Positions 42,296-50,908 of a stretch of DNA of 64,000 nt are shown one piece after another. The stretch lies in NCBI GenBank assembly GCA_020632655.1, contig JACKFD010000009.1:1-64000 (forward strand). The letters are read 5' to 3'. The stretch's first letter is position 1. Every line of letters starts with the position of its first letter. This DNA is from Spirochaetaceae bacterium (GTDB lineage Bacteria > Myxococcota_A > UBA9160 > UBA4427). Position numbers and translations under genes: made by a program. Under the pieces are notes generated by a model, which saw nothing but the letters and a program-made list of their open reading frames with translations, was not told the DNA's origin and searched no databases.

Positions 42296-43092
42296 GTGGT
42301 GCCGAACCGAAGTCTTCCACCGCCCCGGACGCGCCCGCTCCGGTGCTCGAGCCGCCCGTCCAGGTGGAGCACCCGGAGTTCCTGAACGTCGATCCGCTCC
42401 GGGACAGCTACCGCGCCGCCTTCACCGAGGCCCCCGCGCTCAAGCGTTCGCTGCTGCATGCACACACGGCGCTGCTCTGCATCGACATGCAGTACCTCGA
42501 CGCCGTTCGGGGTTACGGCGTGTTCGCGAACGCCGAGGTCTCGGGCGTGCCGCTCGAAGCGCAGGAGTACTACTTCGATCGCCTCGAGCAGGTCGTTCTG
42601 CCCAACGTGCGGCATCTCCAGGACGCCTTCCGCGAGGCCGGGCTCGAGGTCATCCACACGCGCATCCAGTCGCTGACCCGGGACGGCCGCGATCGCAGCC
42701 CCGGCCACAAGCGCCTCGGGCTGCACGCCGCCCCCGGCTCGAAGGAGGCGCAATTCGTCGAGCTGGTCGCCCCCGAGCCCGACGAGATCGTCGTCGACAA
42801 GACGGCCTCGGGCGTCTTCAACTCGACGAACCTGACCTACGTGCTCCGCAACCTCGGCATCACGGCGCTCTTCGTGACCGGGGTCTACTCGAACGAGTGC
42901 GTGTCGACGGCGATTCGCGACGCCTGCGATCTGGGCTTCTACGTCACGCTGATCTCGGACGGCTGCGCGACGGTCACACCGGAGCTGCAGCAGGCCACGC
43001 TCACGACCATGAAGGACCGCTACGCCCGCGTGATCACGGCGGCGGAGGCGATCGAGGAGGTCCGCGCGGTGACGAGCATCGACCATGGATGA
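42292..43092 (+). CDS. Isochorismatase-family cysteine amidohydrolase
   Basis: 266 residues. Catalytic triad: Asp65 in LLCIDMQYLD, Lys170 in IVVDKTASG, Cys203 in VYSNECVSTAIRDA. Family members include N-carbamoylsarcosine amidase, ureidoacrylate amidohydrolase RutB and biuret hydrolase, which all release ammonia/CO2 from carbamoyl groups. The N-terminal ~50 residues are an extension relative to minimal members. It starts 4 bp inside the M20 gene and ends 8 bp into the symporter gene, so it is embedded in the operon. A role in hydrolysing the amide or ureido product of the M20 enzyme is inferred. Confidence 0.93.
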   Translation: MSGAEPKSSTAPDAPAPVLEPPVQVEHPEFLNVDPLRDSYRAAFTEAPALKRSLLHAHTALLCIDMQYLDAVRGYGVFANAEVSGVPLEAQEYYFDRLEQVVLPNVRHLQDAFREAGLEVIHTRIQSLTRDGRDRSPGHKRLGLHAAPGSKEAQFVELVAPEPDEIVVDKTASGVFNSTNLTYVLRNLGITALFVTGVYSNECVSTAIRDACDLGFYVTLISDGCATVTPELQQATLTTMKDRYARVITAAEAIEEVRAVTSIDHG

Positions 43093-44545
43093 GGTGCGGA
43101 CGGCGATCCTCGACCCGATGATCGGCTGGATCGTGCTCGCCGCGTTCAGCGTGCTCTGGATCCTGCTCGGCTGGTGGTTCGGTCGGGACTCGGAGGATCT
43201 CGAGGGCTTCATGCTGGCGGGGCGCCGGGTGGGGCTCGCTCTGGGCGTGGCGACGGCGATGGCGACCTGGGTCACGAGCAATACGACGATGGCCGCGCCA
43301 CAGCTCGCCCTGCAGCTCGGGCTCTGGGGCATGATCGGCTACTCGCTCGGTGCGGTCGGACTCATCCTCTTCGCCCCGCTCGCGCGGCGCATCCGCAGTC
43401 TGATGCCGGGGGGATTCACGAGCGGTGACTTCGTCCGACTCCGCTACGGGACGACTGCCTGGCGCGTCTTCCTCGGCATCTCGCTCTTCTACGCCCTGGG
43501 CTGGCTGATCTCGATGGGAACGGCCGGCGGCGTGCTGATCCACGCACTGACCGGGATCGACTACCGGCTCGGCATGACGGTCATCCTCGCGATCTGCGTC
43601 GCGTACACGCTCCTCGGTGGGCTGCGCGCCGTGATCGGAACGGACTTCCTGCAGACCGTGATCATCCTCGTCGGCGTGGTCGTGCTCGCCTGGCTGGCGA
43701 TCCGTCGCGTCGGCTTCGAGCCGATGCACGCGGCCGTTCTCGCGGAGCGACCGGCGCTGCTCGACCTGCTCTTTCCCGCGGCGATCATGTTCCTCTTCAA
43801 CAACCTGCTCTTCGGCATCGGCGAGATCTTCCACTCGAACGTCTGGTGGAGCCGGGCCTTCGCATTCCGGGAGGGCGTGGGCCTGCCGGCCTACCTGATC
43901 GCGGGGCTGCTCTGGATCCCGATCCCGGTCGTGGCGGGCTTCGTGGCCCTCGGCGTGCCGGCGCTCGCGCTGAACGTGCCCTCCGCCGACATGGTCGGAC
44001 CGATGGTGGCGGCGGAGCTGCTCGGCCAGAGCGGCGCGGTGCTGGTCTTCGTGGTCGTGTTCGCGGCGCTCGCGTCGAGCCTCGATTCGCTGCTGGCCGC
44101 GACCTCGGATCTCGTCCTCACGGACCTCTATCGCGGCCATCTGCGGCCCGATGCGACGGCGGCGGAGCTGGCCCGCGCGGCGCGCTGGATCGTGCTGGGA
44201 CTCGGGCTGCTGACCTGGCTGCTCTGTCTGCCGCGGGTCGCGACCCTGGCCGCCCTGCTGCACTTCACGGGGGCCTTCGTCGCGAGCACGATCTGGCCGA
44301 TCGCGGCCGGTCTCTACTGGCGGAACGCGAGCTCGCAGGGAGCCGTGCTCGGGATGCTCCTCGGCACGGCGAGCGGACTCCTCGCCTATCACGTGATCGG
44401 CTTCTACGTCGCGGCGCTGGTGTCGGCGGCGGTCTCGATGGCCGTCGTGCTGATCGCGACACGCATTGCGCCCGATCGATTCGAGTGGCACGAACTGGCG
44501 ACGTCATCGGTCGCGGCCGGGCGTTCGGAAGGAGGATCCACATGA
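43085..44545 (+). CDS. Sodium:solute symporter (SSS family)
   Basis: 486 residues with about 13 transmembrane helices. Seen: GWWFGRDSEDLEGFMLAGRRVG (family opening), ATWVTSNTTMAAPQLA, FTSGDFVRLRYG, AYTLLGGLRAVIGTDFLQTV, and the sodium-site region VVFAALASSLDSLLAATSDLVLTDLYRG. Most similar in feel to proline/pantothenate/urea-type symporters. Overlaps the amidase gene by 8 bp at its 5' end and the 40-residue peptide gene at its 3' end (ATGA). It probably imports the substrate of this operon. The ATG follows SD-like GAGG sequence inside the previous gene. Confidence 0.95.
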   Translation: MDEVRTAILDPMIGWIVLAAFSVLWILLGWWFGRDSEDLEGFMLAGRRVGLALGVATAMATWVTSNTTMAAPQLALQLGLWGMIGYSLGAVGLILFAPLARRIRSLMPGGFTSGDFVRLRYGTTAWRVFLGISLFYALGWLISMGTAGGVLIHALTGIDYRLGMTVILAICVAYTLLGGLRAVIGTDFLQTVIILVGVVVLAWLAIRRVGFEPMHAAVLAERPALLDLLFPAAIMFLFNNLLFGIGEIFHSNVWWSRAFAFREGVGLPAYLIAGLLWIPIPVVAGFVALGVPALALNVPSADMVGPMVAAELLGQSGAVLVFVVVFAALASSLDSLLAATSDLVLTDLYRGHLRPDATAAELARAARWIVLGLGLLTWLLCLPRVATLAALLHFTGAFVASTIWPIAAGLYWRNASSQGAVLGMLLGTASGLLAYHVIGFYVAALVSAAVSMAVVLIATRIAPDRFEWHELATSSVAAGRSEGGST

Positions 44546-44664
44546 TCGCCTCGATCGGCTTCCTCGAGGTCCTCGTGACGGGCGCGACGATCGTGGCGAC
44601 GGCCTCGCCGATCGTGCTGCTCGGGCTCTGGGTGCGCGATGCGCTCCGGGGAGACCTCTGGTGA
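44542..44664 (+). CDS. 40-residue single-pass membrane peptide (symporter-associated)
   Basis: 40 residues: MIASIGFLEVLVTGATIVAT and ASPIVLLGLWVRDALRGDLW. One transmembrane helix and a short charged end. Its ATG overlaps the symporter stop (ATGA) and its stop overlaps the GTG of the carbamoyltransferase gene (GTGA), which strongly argues that it is a real translated gene. Probably a small accessory subunit of the symporter, as known for some other transporters (e.g. small subunits of SSS- and ABC-type carriers); inference from position. Confidence 0.75.
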   Translation: MIASIGFLEVLVTGATIVATASPIVLLGLWVRDALRGDLW

Positions 44665-45719
44665 GCGTCGACTCGCGCAAGCTCCTCGCACGACCGCTCC
44701 AGGACGAGCCGTCTCTCGACGTCCAGGGATTCGACCGACCGCGGGCCTTCATGGACCGCGTGGCGGAGGACCTCGCTCCGCTGCTCGAGATCGCCAACCG
44801 CCCCGTGCTCACTGCCCGCCAGTTCGGCCGCGATCAGCTCGTACAGCTCTGTCGCCTGGCGGCCCGCTACGAGACGCAGCCGAGCGTCATCAACCGCCCG
44901 CTCACGGGCAAGATCCTGATCAGCGCGTTCTACGAGCCGAGCACGCGGACGCGGCTCTCCTTCGAGAGCGCATGGCATCGCCTGGGCGGCGACGTCATGT
45001 CGATCACGGATCCCCTCTCGACCGGCCTCGCGAAGGGCGAGTCGCTCTTCGACATCGGCGAGATGCTGAACCACTACGGCGACGTGGTCGTCCTGCGCGA
45101 CAGCGACGAGCGCTCCGTGTACGAGATGCTCGAGGCCCTGCGCATCCCGATCGTGAACGCCGGAAACGGTCTCGACGAGCATCCGACCCAGGCCCTCGCC
45201 GACGTCTACGCGCTGCTGAAGTGGCGTCCCTCCCTCGTCGATGGCCACTCGGACGAGTCGCCGGCGAGGATCGGGGTCGTCGGCGTACCCGGGCGGATGC
45301 GCACGATCCGGAGCCTCTTGATCCTGCTCTCCCGCTTCGCCCCGGGGCTCGCCGAGATCGTGATCGTGACCGACGAGCGCGAGCCCTTCGAGCCGGATCA
45401 GCGCGAGGAGCTCGAGGAGGCGGGCCTGCGCATCGAGGTCGTCGACGATCTCGACGTCGTCCTGCCCACCCTCGACGTCGTCTACATCAACTCGATCGCC
45501 TGGAAGCACGGGGACTACGAGTCGCTGGGCGCGCGCTACCGCTTGAGCGAACAGTCCCCCTTCAAGCCGGGTGCGATCGTGCTGCATCCCCTGGCGCGCG
45601 GCGGCGAGCTCGATCGCAGCATCGATGCCACGGCCCACAACTGGTACTTCGCCCAGGCACGCGGTGCCGTGTTCATCCGCATGGCGTTGCTCTCGGCCCT
45701 GTCCAAGACCTACGCCTGA
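44661..45719 (+). CDS. Aspartate/ornithine carbamoyltransferase-superfamily enzyme, acceptor unknown
   Basis: 352 residues. Carbamoyl-phosphate-binding half intact: YEPSTRTRLSFE (STRTR at 94-98), GLAKGESLFD (Lys125), NAGNGLDEHPTQALAD (HPTQ 174-177) and HPLARGGELD near the end. These match aspartate transcarbamylase. In the acceptor half, however, the ATCase segment R-V-Q-(K)-E-R is replaced by VYINSIAWKHGDYES, removing the residues that bind aspartate. About 45 extra N-terminal residues. Not beside pyrimidine genes. The GTG start overlaps the previous stop (GTGA). A distinct carbamoyl acceptor is therefore likely (inference). Confidence 0.88.
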   Translation: MSVDSRKLLARPLQDEPSLDVQGFDRPRAFMDRVAEDLAPLLEIANRPVLTARQFGRDQLVQLCRLAARYETQPSVINRPLTGKILISAFYEPSTRTRLSFESAWHRLGGDVMSITDPLSTGLAKGESLFDIGEMLNHYGDVVVLRDSDERSVYEMLEALRIPIVNAGNGLDEHPTQALADVYALLKWRPSLVDGHSDESPARIGVVGVPGRMRTIRSLLILLSRFAPGLAEIVIVTDEREPFEPDQREELEEAGLRIEVVDDLDVVLPTLDVVYINSIAWKHGDYESLGARYRLSEQSPFKPGAIVLHPLARGGELDRSIDATAHNWYFAQARGAVFIRMALLSALSKTYA

Positions 45720-45803
45720 GCCACCCCGCGCACGACCACCTCGAGTGGCTCGTCGCGCGGCTCGCCCCCCTCGCCCCCCATCCACGAACGGAGGATCCCG
45801 ACC

Positions 45804-47831
45804 TTGTGTGGCATCGCCGGCGTATTCCACGCGGACCGCGACAGGCCGATCGACCCGGAGACCCTGGTCGCGATGGCCGCGATCCAGCATCACCGCGGTC
45901 CCGACGGCTTCGGCTGGCAGGCCTTCGACGGGATCGGCATGAGCCACGCGCGCTTGTCGATCATCGACCTCGACGCGAATCGAGGCCGACAGCCTTTCGT
46001 GAGCGCGGACCGTCGTTTCCTGCTCGCCCAGAACGGCGAGTTCTACGACTACCAGCGCATCCGTGCCGAGCTCGTGGCGCGCGGCGCCCGATTCGCGACC
46101 AGGAGCGACTCGGAGATCCTGCTCCATCTCGCGCCTCGCCTCGGGGTCGAAGAGAGCCTGCCCCATCTGCGCGGCGAGTTCGCCTTCGCCCTCTACGATC
46201 GGGATGCCGACGAGCTCTCGCTCGTTCGGGACCGCTTCGGGATCAAGCCGCTCTACTACGTCGTCGTCGGCGACCGGCTCGTCTTCGGATCCGAGCTGAA
46301 GGTGCTCTTCGCGCATCCCGACGTGCCGCGTCGTTTCGATCCGGCCGGGCTCTTCCATCAGCTCATGCAGACCATCGTGCCCGGCACCACGGCCTTCGCC
46401 GGCATCCGTCAGGTGCCGCCGGGACACGTCGTACGGGTGCGACGTCGGGACGGCCGGCTGCAGGTCGAGGAGCGACGCTACTGGGACATCGACTTTCCCG
46501 AGGCGGGGGGGCACGCGGCCACGACCGATGCGGAGGCCGTCGACGTCGTGCGCAGCGGCCTGCTCGAGGCGGTGCAGCTGCGGCTCGAGGCCGACGTCCC
46601 CGTCGGTTGCTACCTCTCGGGCGGGATCGACTCCTGCTCGATCCTCGGCCTGGCATCGGCGGTCCGCCAGGGGCCCGTGAAGGCGTTCACGATCGGCTTT
46701 GACAATGCCGACTACGACGAGACACCGATCGCCCGGGAGATGGCGCGATCGGTCGACGCGGATCAGGACGTCCTGCGGCTCGATGCGACGCATCTCTACG
46801 ATCATTTCGAGGAGACGCTCTGGCATACCGAGCGCACGATCTACAACACCCTCGCCGTGGCGAAGCTCCTGATGAGTCGCCACGTCCGGGACGCGCACTA
46901 CAAGGTCGTCGTCACGGGCGAGGGATCCGACGAGCTCTTCGCCGGCTACCCGGCCTTCCGCAACGATCTCTTCCTGCACGGCGCCGACGAGCTGCCCGCA
47001 TCCGATCGCGAGGAGTGGGCTCGCGCGCTCCACGATCAGAACGCGCTGTTCAAGGGGGCCATGCTCGCCGAGGCGGAGATCGTCGATCCGGCGCTCACCT
47101 CGCGTGTCGGGTTCACCCCCGCCTGCCTGCAGCCCTGGCTGGCCGCCGCGCGACACGTGCCGGGACTGCTCCATCCGGACGTCGCCCGGGAGCTCACGGG
47201 CTACGACCCCGGCGCGGCCATCGCCGAGGCCCTCGATGCGTCGGCTCTCGCGAAGCGCCATCCGCTCGATCGGGCGCAGTACGTCTGGATCAAGACGATG
47301 CTCGAGGGGCAGATCCTGACCTGGGGCGGGGATCGCGTGGACATGGCGAACTCGATGGAGGCGCGCCCGGCCTTCCTCGACCACCACCTCGCGGAGCGGG
47401 CGGCGACCCTGCCGCCCTCCGTGCGCATCCGGGGGCGCACGGAGAAGTGGGTGCTGCGGGAGGCGATGAAGGGCCTGCTGCCGCGGGTGCTCTACGAGCG
47501 CGAGAAGTTCGCGTTCATGGCTCCGCCGGCGCATACCGACCCGCATAAGTGGGCGGCCATGCGCGGTCTGGCCGAGCGACACCTCTCGCCGGAGGCGATC
47601 GCATCCGCGGGCCTGCTCTCCGTCGACGGGGTCGACGCCCTCTTCGCGCTGCACGATGCGCCCGACACGACGGATGCGACGCGCAACACCCTCGATGCCG
47701 TCTTCAATCACATGATCGGCGTGCAGGTGCTGCACGCGCATTTCGTGGCGGCCGACGTGCCCGCGCTGGCCCGTGCCCGGGCTCGCGAGCTCGGCTGGTC
47801 GGCGGCGGGGGCCGAGCCCGCTCGAGCGTGA
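45804..47831 (+). CDS. Glutamine-hydrolysing asparagine synthase family protein
   Basis: 675 residues. N-terminal class II glutamine amidotransferase domain: catalytic Cys right after the start (MCGIAGVFH), HRGPDGFGW, SHARLSIIDL, QNGEFYDYQ. C-terminal synthetase/ATP-pyrophosphatase domain: VPVGCYLSGGIDSCSILGLA (PP-loop SGGIDS), FTIGFD, GEGSDELFAGYPAFR. The start is TTG at 45804: it is the only codon that puts Cys at position 2, and GGAGGA lies at the right distance. The C-terminus (~560-675) is an extra segment. It follows the carbamoyltransferase gene by 84 bp and probably belongs to the same operon. Confidence 0.93.
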   Translation: MCGIAGVFHADRDRPIDPETLVAMAAIQHHRGPDGFGWQAFDGIGMSHARLSIIDLDANRGRQPFVSADRRFLLAQNGEFYDYQRIRAELVARGARFATRSDSEILLHLAPRLGVEESLPHLRGEFAFALYDRDADELSLVRDRFGIKPLYYVVVGDRLVFGSELKVLFAHPDVPRRFDPAGLFHQLMQTIVPGTTAFAGIRQVPPGHVVRVRRRDGRLQVEERRYWDIDFPEAGGHAATTDAEAVDVVRSGLLEAVQLRLEADVPVGCYLSGGIDSCSILGLASAVRQGPVKAFTIGFDNADYDETPIAREMARSVDADQDVLRLDATHLYDHFEETLWHTERTIYNTLAVAKLLMSRHVRDAHYKVVVTGEGSDELFAGYPAFRNDLFLHGADELPASDREEWARALHDQNALFKGAMLAEAEIVDPALTSRVGFTPACLQPWLAAARHVPGLLHPDVARELTGYDPGAAIAEALDASALAKRHPLDRAQYVWIKTMLEGQILTWGGDRVDMANSMEARPAFLDHHLAERAATLPPSVRIRGRTEKWVLREAMKGLLPRVLYEREKFAFMAPPAHTDPHKWAAMRGLAERHLSPEAIASAGLLSVDGVDALFALHDAPDTTDATRNTLDAVFNHMIGVQVLHAHFVAADVPALARARARELGWSAAGAEPARA

Positions 47832-47839
47832 TTCGCGTT

Positions 47840-47864
47840 CGGCGCATGCGGCCCGCGTGCGCCG
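47840..47864 (+). terminator. Hairpin after the asparagine synthase gene
   Basis: CGGCGCA (47840-47846) pairs with TGCGCCG (47858-47864) with an 11-nt loop that can pair further (GCGGCCCGC). It lies 9 bp after the stop and may end the operon. No T-run. Confidence 0.4.
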
Positions 47865-47930
47865 GGTGCCCTATCGTGCCGGAAGGCCAGGCGTCGGATC
47901 CGACGGTCTTGTGCACGGGAGCGTCGCTTG

Positions 47931-49994
47931 ATGGCGGGAGGGGCGTGGGTCGCCTGGATGGCAGCGGGAGCGGTCCTGGCCTCGGCGGCGCGGGGCCTCG
48001 GGCGCCGACGCGGGACCGCGGCGATGGCCGCCGGGCCGCCGGAGGTGAGCGATCGGGCGCCTGCGAGTGCGGCCGATCCCCGCTTTGCGGCCCTGGTGGA
48101 GGGCACCCGGGAGATCATCTTCGAGATCCGCGAGGATGGCCGCGTCGCGAGCGCCTTCGGCACGGCCCATACCGGCTGGTCCACCGAGCAGGTCCTCGGC
48201 CTCTCGGCCTTCGACTTCGCGCACCCCGAGGACGCGGCCGCCATGCGCGAGGCGCTGACGGCCTTCGTCGACCGGGGCGATGCGCGGCCGCGCGAGGTGC
48301 GCGGCCTCCACGCGGACGGCGTGTATCGCTGGTACGAGCTCCGAGCGGCCCGCTACACGACGCCCGACGGCGAGCCCCGCGTGCTCGTGATGGGCCAGGA
48401 CATCGAAGAGCGGAAGCAGGCCGAGCTCGCCCTGCGTGAGAGCGAGCAGCGCTTCCGATCCCTGGTCGATCAGTCGCCCTTCGGCGTGCTGATCGTCGAC
48501 GGCCAGCTGAACGTCGTCGCCGCAAACCGGGCTTATGCCGAGCTCGTTGGCGCCGGATCCGTCGAGACACTCGGTCCGCACAACCTCTGGAAGTCGCCGG
48601 CCCTCGCCGCAGTCTCGACCCACGAGCTGATCGAGCGGGTCGCTTCCGGCGAGCGGATCGTGACGGAGGTGTCCTACACGAGCCTCTTCGGCAAGCAGGT
48701 CGATGTCCGCGCGCACATCGCACCGCTCTCGGACGAGCGCGGTCAGGTCGTCGGCGCGCAGCTCCTCTTCGAGGACGTCTCCGCCAGCCGGGCGCTCGAG
48801 GACCAGCTCCGCCAGTCCCAGAAGATGGAGGCGGTCGGTCGCCTGGCCGGCGGCATCGCCCACGACTTCAACAACTACCTGACCGTCATCCTCGGATGCG
48901 GCGAAGCGATTCGCGAAGACAGCCCGCCGGGCAGCGAGATCCACGAGGCCTCCGACCAGATCGTCGAGGCGGCGGAGCGCTCGGCGGCGCTGACCCGGCA
49001 GCTGCTCGCCTTCAGCCGCCGACAGGTGACGCGGCCCGAAGTCGTCGACCTCGGGGACATCGTCTCCCGGCTCGAACCGATCCTCCGGCGCGTGCTCGGC
49101 GACGGGATCGCGCTGCGCTGCGAGGTCCGACCGGGTCGTCCGTCGATCTGGGCTGATCCATCGCTGCTCGAGCAGGTCCTGATGAACCTCACGGCCAACG
49201 CGCGCGATGCGATGGCGCAGGGCGGATGCCTCGAGATCGTCGTCTCTCCGGCGCCGTCGACCGAGGCGGAGGCCGGAGGGAGCCGACCGGCGGTGATGCT
49301 GGAGGTGCGGGACGAGGGCGTCGGCATGGAGCCTGCGACGCGCGCACGCATCTTCGAGCCCTTCTTCACGACCAAGCCCGAATCTCTCGGCACGGGGCTC
49401 GGCCTGTCGACCGTCTACGGCATCGTGCGGCAGCTCGGCGGTTCGATCGAGGTCGAGAGCGAGCCGGGTCGGGGAAGCAGGTTCCGGATCTCGATTCCGG
49501 AATGCGACGAAGAGCGCGTGCTCGCTGCGCGTACCGGTCGCATCCCCCAGCCGGATCTGGGCGGCAACGAGCGCATCCTGCTGGTCGAGGACGAGGCGAC
49601 GATCCGGGGACTCGCCGCCGACGTGCTTCGGCGCGGGGGCTACGCGGTCGTCGAGGCGGTGGATGGCTGTGATGCGCTGGATCGCCTGCGCAAGGACCGG
49701 ACGCGCTTCGACCTCGTCCTGACCGACGTGCTGATGCCCCGGATGAACGGGGTCGAGCTCGCGCGTGCCTTGCGGACGGAGGAGCCGGAGCTGCCCGTGC
49801 TCTTCATGTCGGGTTATGCGGAGGCGATGCTCGAGCAGGACGGCGGTCTCCCCCGCGACGTCGATCTCCTGCAGAAGCCCTTCTCGCCGCGCAGTCTCCG
49901 CGCTCGGGTGCGCGCCGTGCTCGATCGGAAGGCGGAGCCCGCCGCCGGGTCCCCTGCCTCGGAGGCCGCATCCGGATCGGGCGCCGACGCCTGA
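47931..49994 (+). CDS. Hybrid histidine kinase (PAS-PAS-HisKA-HATPase-REC)
   Basis: 687 residues. An N-terminal transmembrane segment is possible (WVAWMAAGAVLASAARGL). Two PAS domains (~50-165, ending VMGQDIEERKQAE; ~170-290, ending LLFEDVSASRALEDQ). HisKA with the phospho-His ~309 in RLAGGIAHDFNNYLTVILG; HATPase_c with NLTANARDAM, VRDEGVGM, FFTTKPESLGTGLGLSTVYG; C-terminal receiver with phospho-Asp ~599 in LVLTDVLMPRMNG and Lys in LLQKPFSPRSL. ATG 47931 preferred over TTG 47928. GGGAG upstream. No cognate output regulator is adjacent. Confidence 0.95.
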   Translation: MAGGAWVAWMAAGAVLASAARGLGRRRGTAAMAAGPPEVSDRAPASAADPRFAALVEGTREIIFEIREDGRVASAFGTAHTGWSTEQVLGLSAFDFAHPEDAAAMREALTAFVDRGDARPREVRGLHADGVYRWYELRAARYTTPDGEPRVLVMGQDIEERKQAELALRESEQRFRSLVDQSPFGVLIVDGQLNVVAANRAYAELVGAGSVETLGPHNLWKSPALAAVSTHELIERVASGERIVTEVSYTSLFGKQVDVRAHIAPLSDERGQVVGAQLLFEDVSASRALEDQLRQSQKMEAVGRLAGGIAHDFNNYLTVILGCGEAIREDSPPGSEIHEASDQIVEAAERSAALTRQLLAFSRRQVTRPEVVDLGDIVSRLEPILRRVLGDGIALRCEVRPGRPSIWADPSLLEQVLMNLTANARDAMAQGGCLEIVVSPAPSTEAEAGGSRPAVMLEVRDEGVGMEPATRARIFEPFFTTKPESLGTGLGLSTVYGIVRQLGGSIEVESEPGRGSRFRISIPECDEERVLAARTGRIPQPDLGGNERILLVEDEATIRGLAADVLRRGGYAVVEAVDGCDALDRLRKDRTRFDLVLTDVLMPRMNGVELARALRTEEPELPVLFMSGYAEAMLEQDGGLPRDVDLLQKPFSPRSLRARVRAVLDRKAEPAAGSPASEAASGSGADA

Positions 49995-50220
49995 ACGCGT
50001 CGCCACCGAGCCCTCATGCCACGCACGCGTGGCGTTCCGTCCCGCTGCCCGCGTGGTGCAACCGGGCCCGTCCTCCGGCAAATACACCAGATTGCGACGG
50101 TCGGCGCCTTCGCACGAAGGCTGCTCGTGACCGCAGACGAAGAGCCCTTCGGAGCACCCCATCCCTCCGACCGGCGGCCGGTCTCGGAAGGGGCGGGCAC
50201 GATCGAATGGGAGCGGGGAG

Positions 50221-50604
50221 ATGACCGTCCTGGCCTGGAGCGACGCCTTCGATGTGGGCGTCGACAAGATGAACGAGGAGCATCAGCGGCTGATCGATCT
50301 GATGAATCGACTGCACGACCTCTACGAGGGCGACGCGAGTCGATCCGAGCAGAAGAAGACCTTCGACGAGCTCGCGAAGTACACCGTCAAGCACTTCGCC
50401 GACGAGGAGGCCTACATGGAGTCGATCGAGTGGCCCGGTCTCGTCACCCATCGCCACATCCACGCCAAGCTGCTCGACGACCTTGGCACGCACAAGGCGG
50501 CCTTCGACAAGGGCGGCGAGCTCTCCTCGAAGCTCTTCTCGTTCCTCAAGATCTGGCTGAAGGCGCACATCCAGGGCATCGATCGGAAATACGGCGGGCG
50601 CTGA
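50221..50604 (+). CDS. Bacteriohemerythrin
   Basis: 127 residues, the standard length. All seven di-iron ligands are present: His21 in NEEHQRL, His58 and Glu62 in KHFADEEAYM, His77 and His81 in THRHIHAKLL, His116 and Asp121 in KAHIQGID. Reversibly binds O2; possible roles in oxygen sensing or delivery. The 226-bp upstream region, between the histidine kinase and this gene, shows no riboswitch-like structure that I could identify. The ATG is preceded by GAGCGGGGAG. Confidence 0.96.
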   Translation: MTVLAWSDAFDVGVDKMNEEHQRLIDLMNRLHDLYEGDASRSEQKKTFDELAKYTVKHFADEEAYMESIEWPGLVTHRHIHAKLLDDLGTHKAAFDKGGELSSKLFSFLKIWLKAHIQGIDRKYGGR

Positions 50605-50908
50605 GCCCGCACGGGGACTCCCGCCCGCGTCGGGGCCGACGGGTCGAGCGGTCGCGCACGGCTCGTCCGGACGCCCTTGCCCGGCCGCCGGCCGACCTGG
50701 ATCGATCGCAACGATCACGCGAGAATCCGGATGGTTGTGAGCCTTGTCTCAGACGGCGCTCGAGGTTCGGTCGGCTCATCTCCGTGGCGATTGGCGCAGG
50801 AGCGGATGGCCCCGTAGCGTCTGCCGGGCGCGGCCCGCGACGTCGCATCGACGTCGGCGCGCCGGGCGCAGAGCGCGGCCCCGATGGGCGAGCGCCGGGA
50901 GTCCCGCC
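50605..50908. other. 304-bp intergenic region with a CGACGTCG repeat pair
   Basis: No gene seen. CGACGTCG occurs twice separated by CAT (50838-50856), an 8-bp palindrome repeated both directly and as an inverted pair, ~55 bp before the amidohydrolase start. It is a plausible operator. No clear promoter hexamers. Confidence 0.35.

Noticed and set aside
44265..47741. 1158-codon minus-strand frame across the carbamoyltransferase and asparagine synthase genes
   Set aside because: Shadow of conserved plus-strand genes; no recognisable domain.
49995..50220. Possible riboswitch leader before bacteriohemerythrin
   Set aside because: No recognisable aptamer core (c-di-GMP, cobalamin or others) and no terminator hairpin next to the start.
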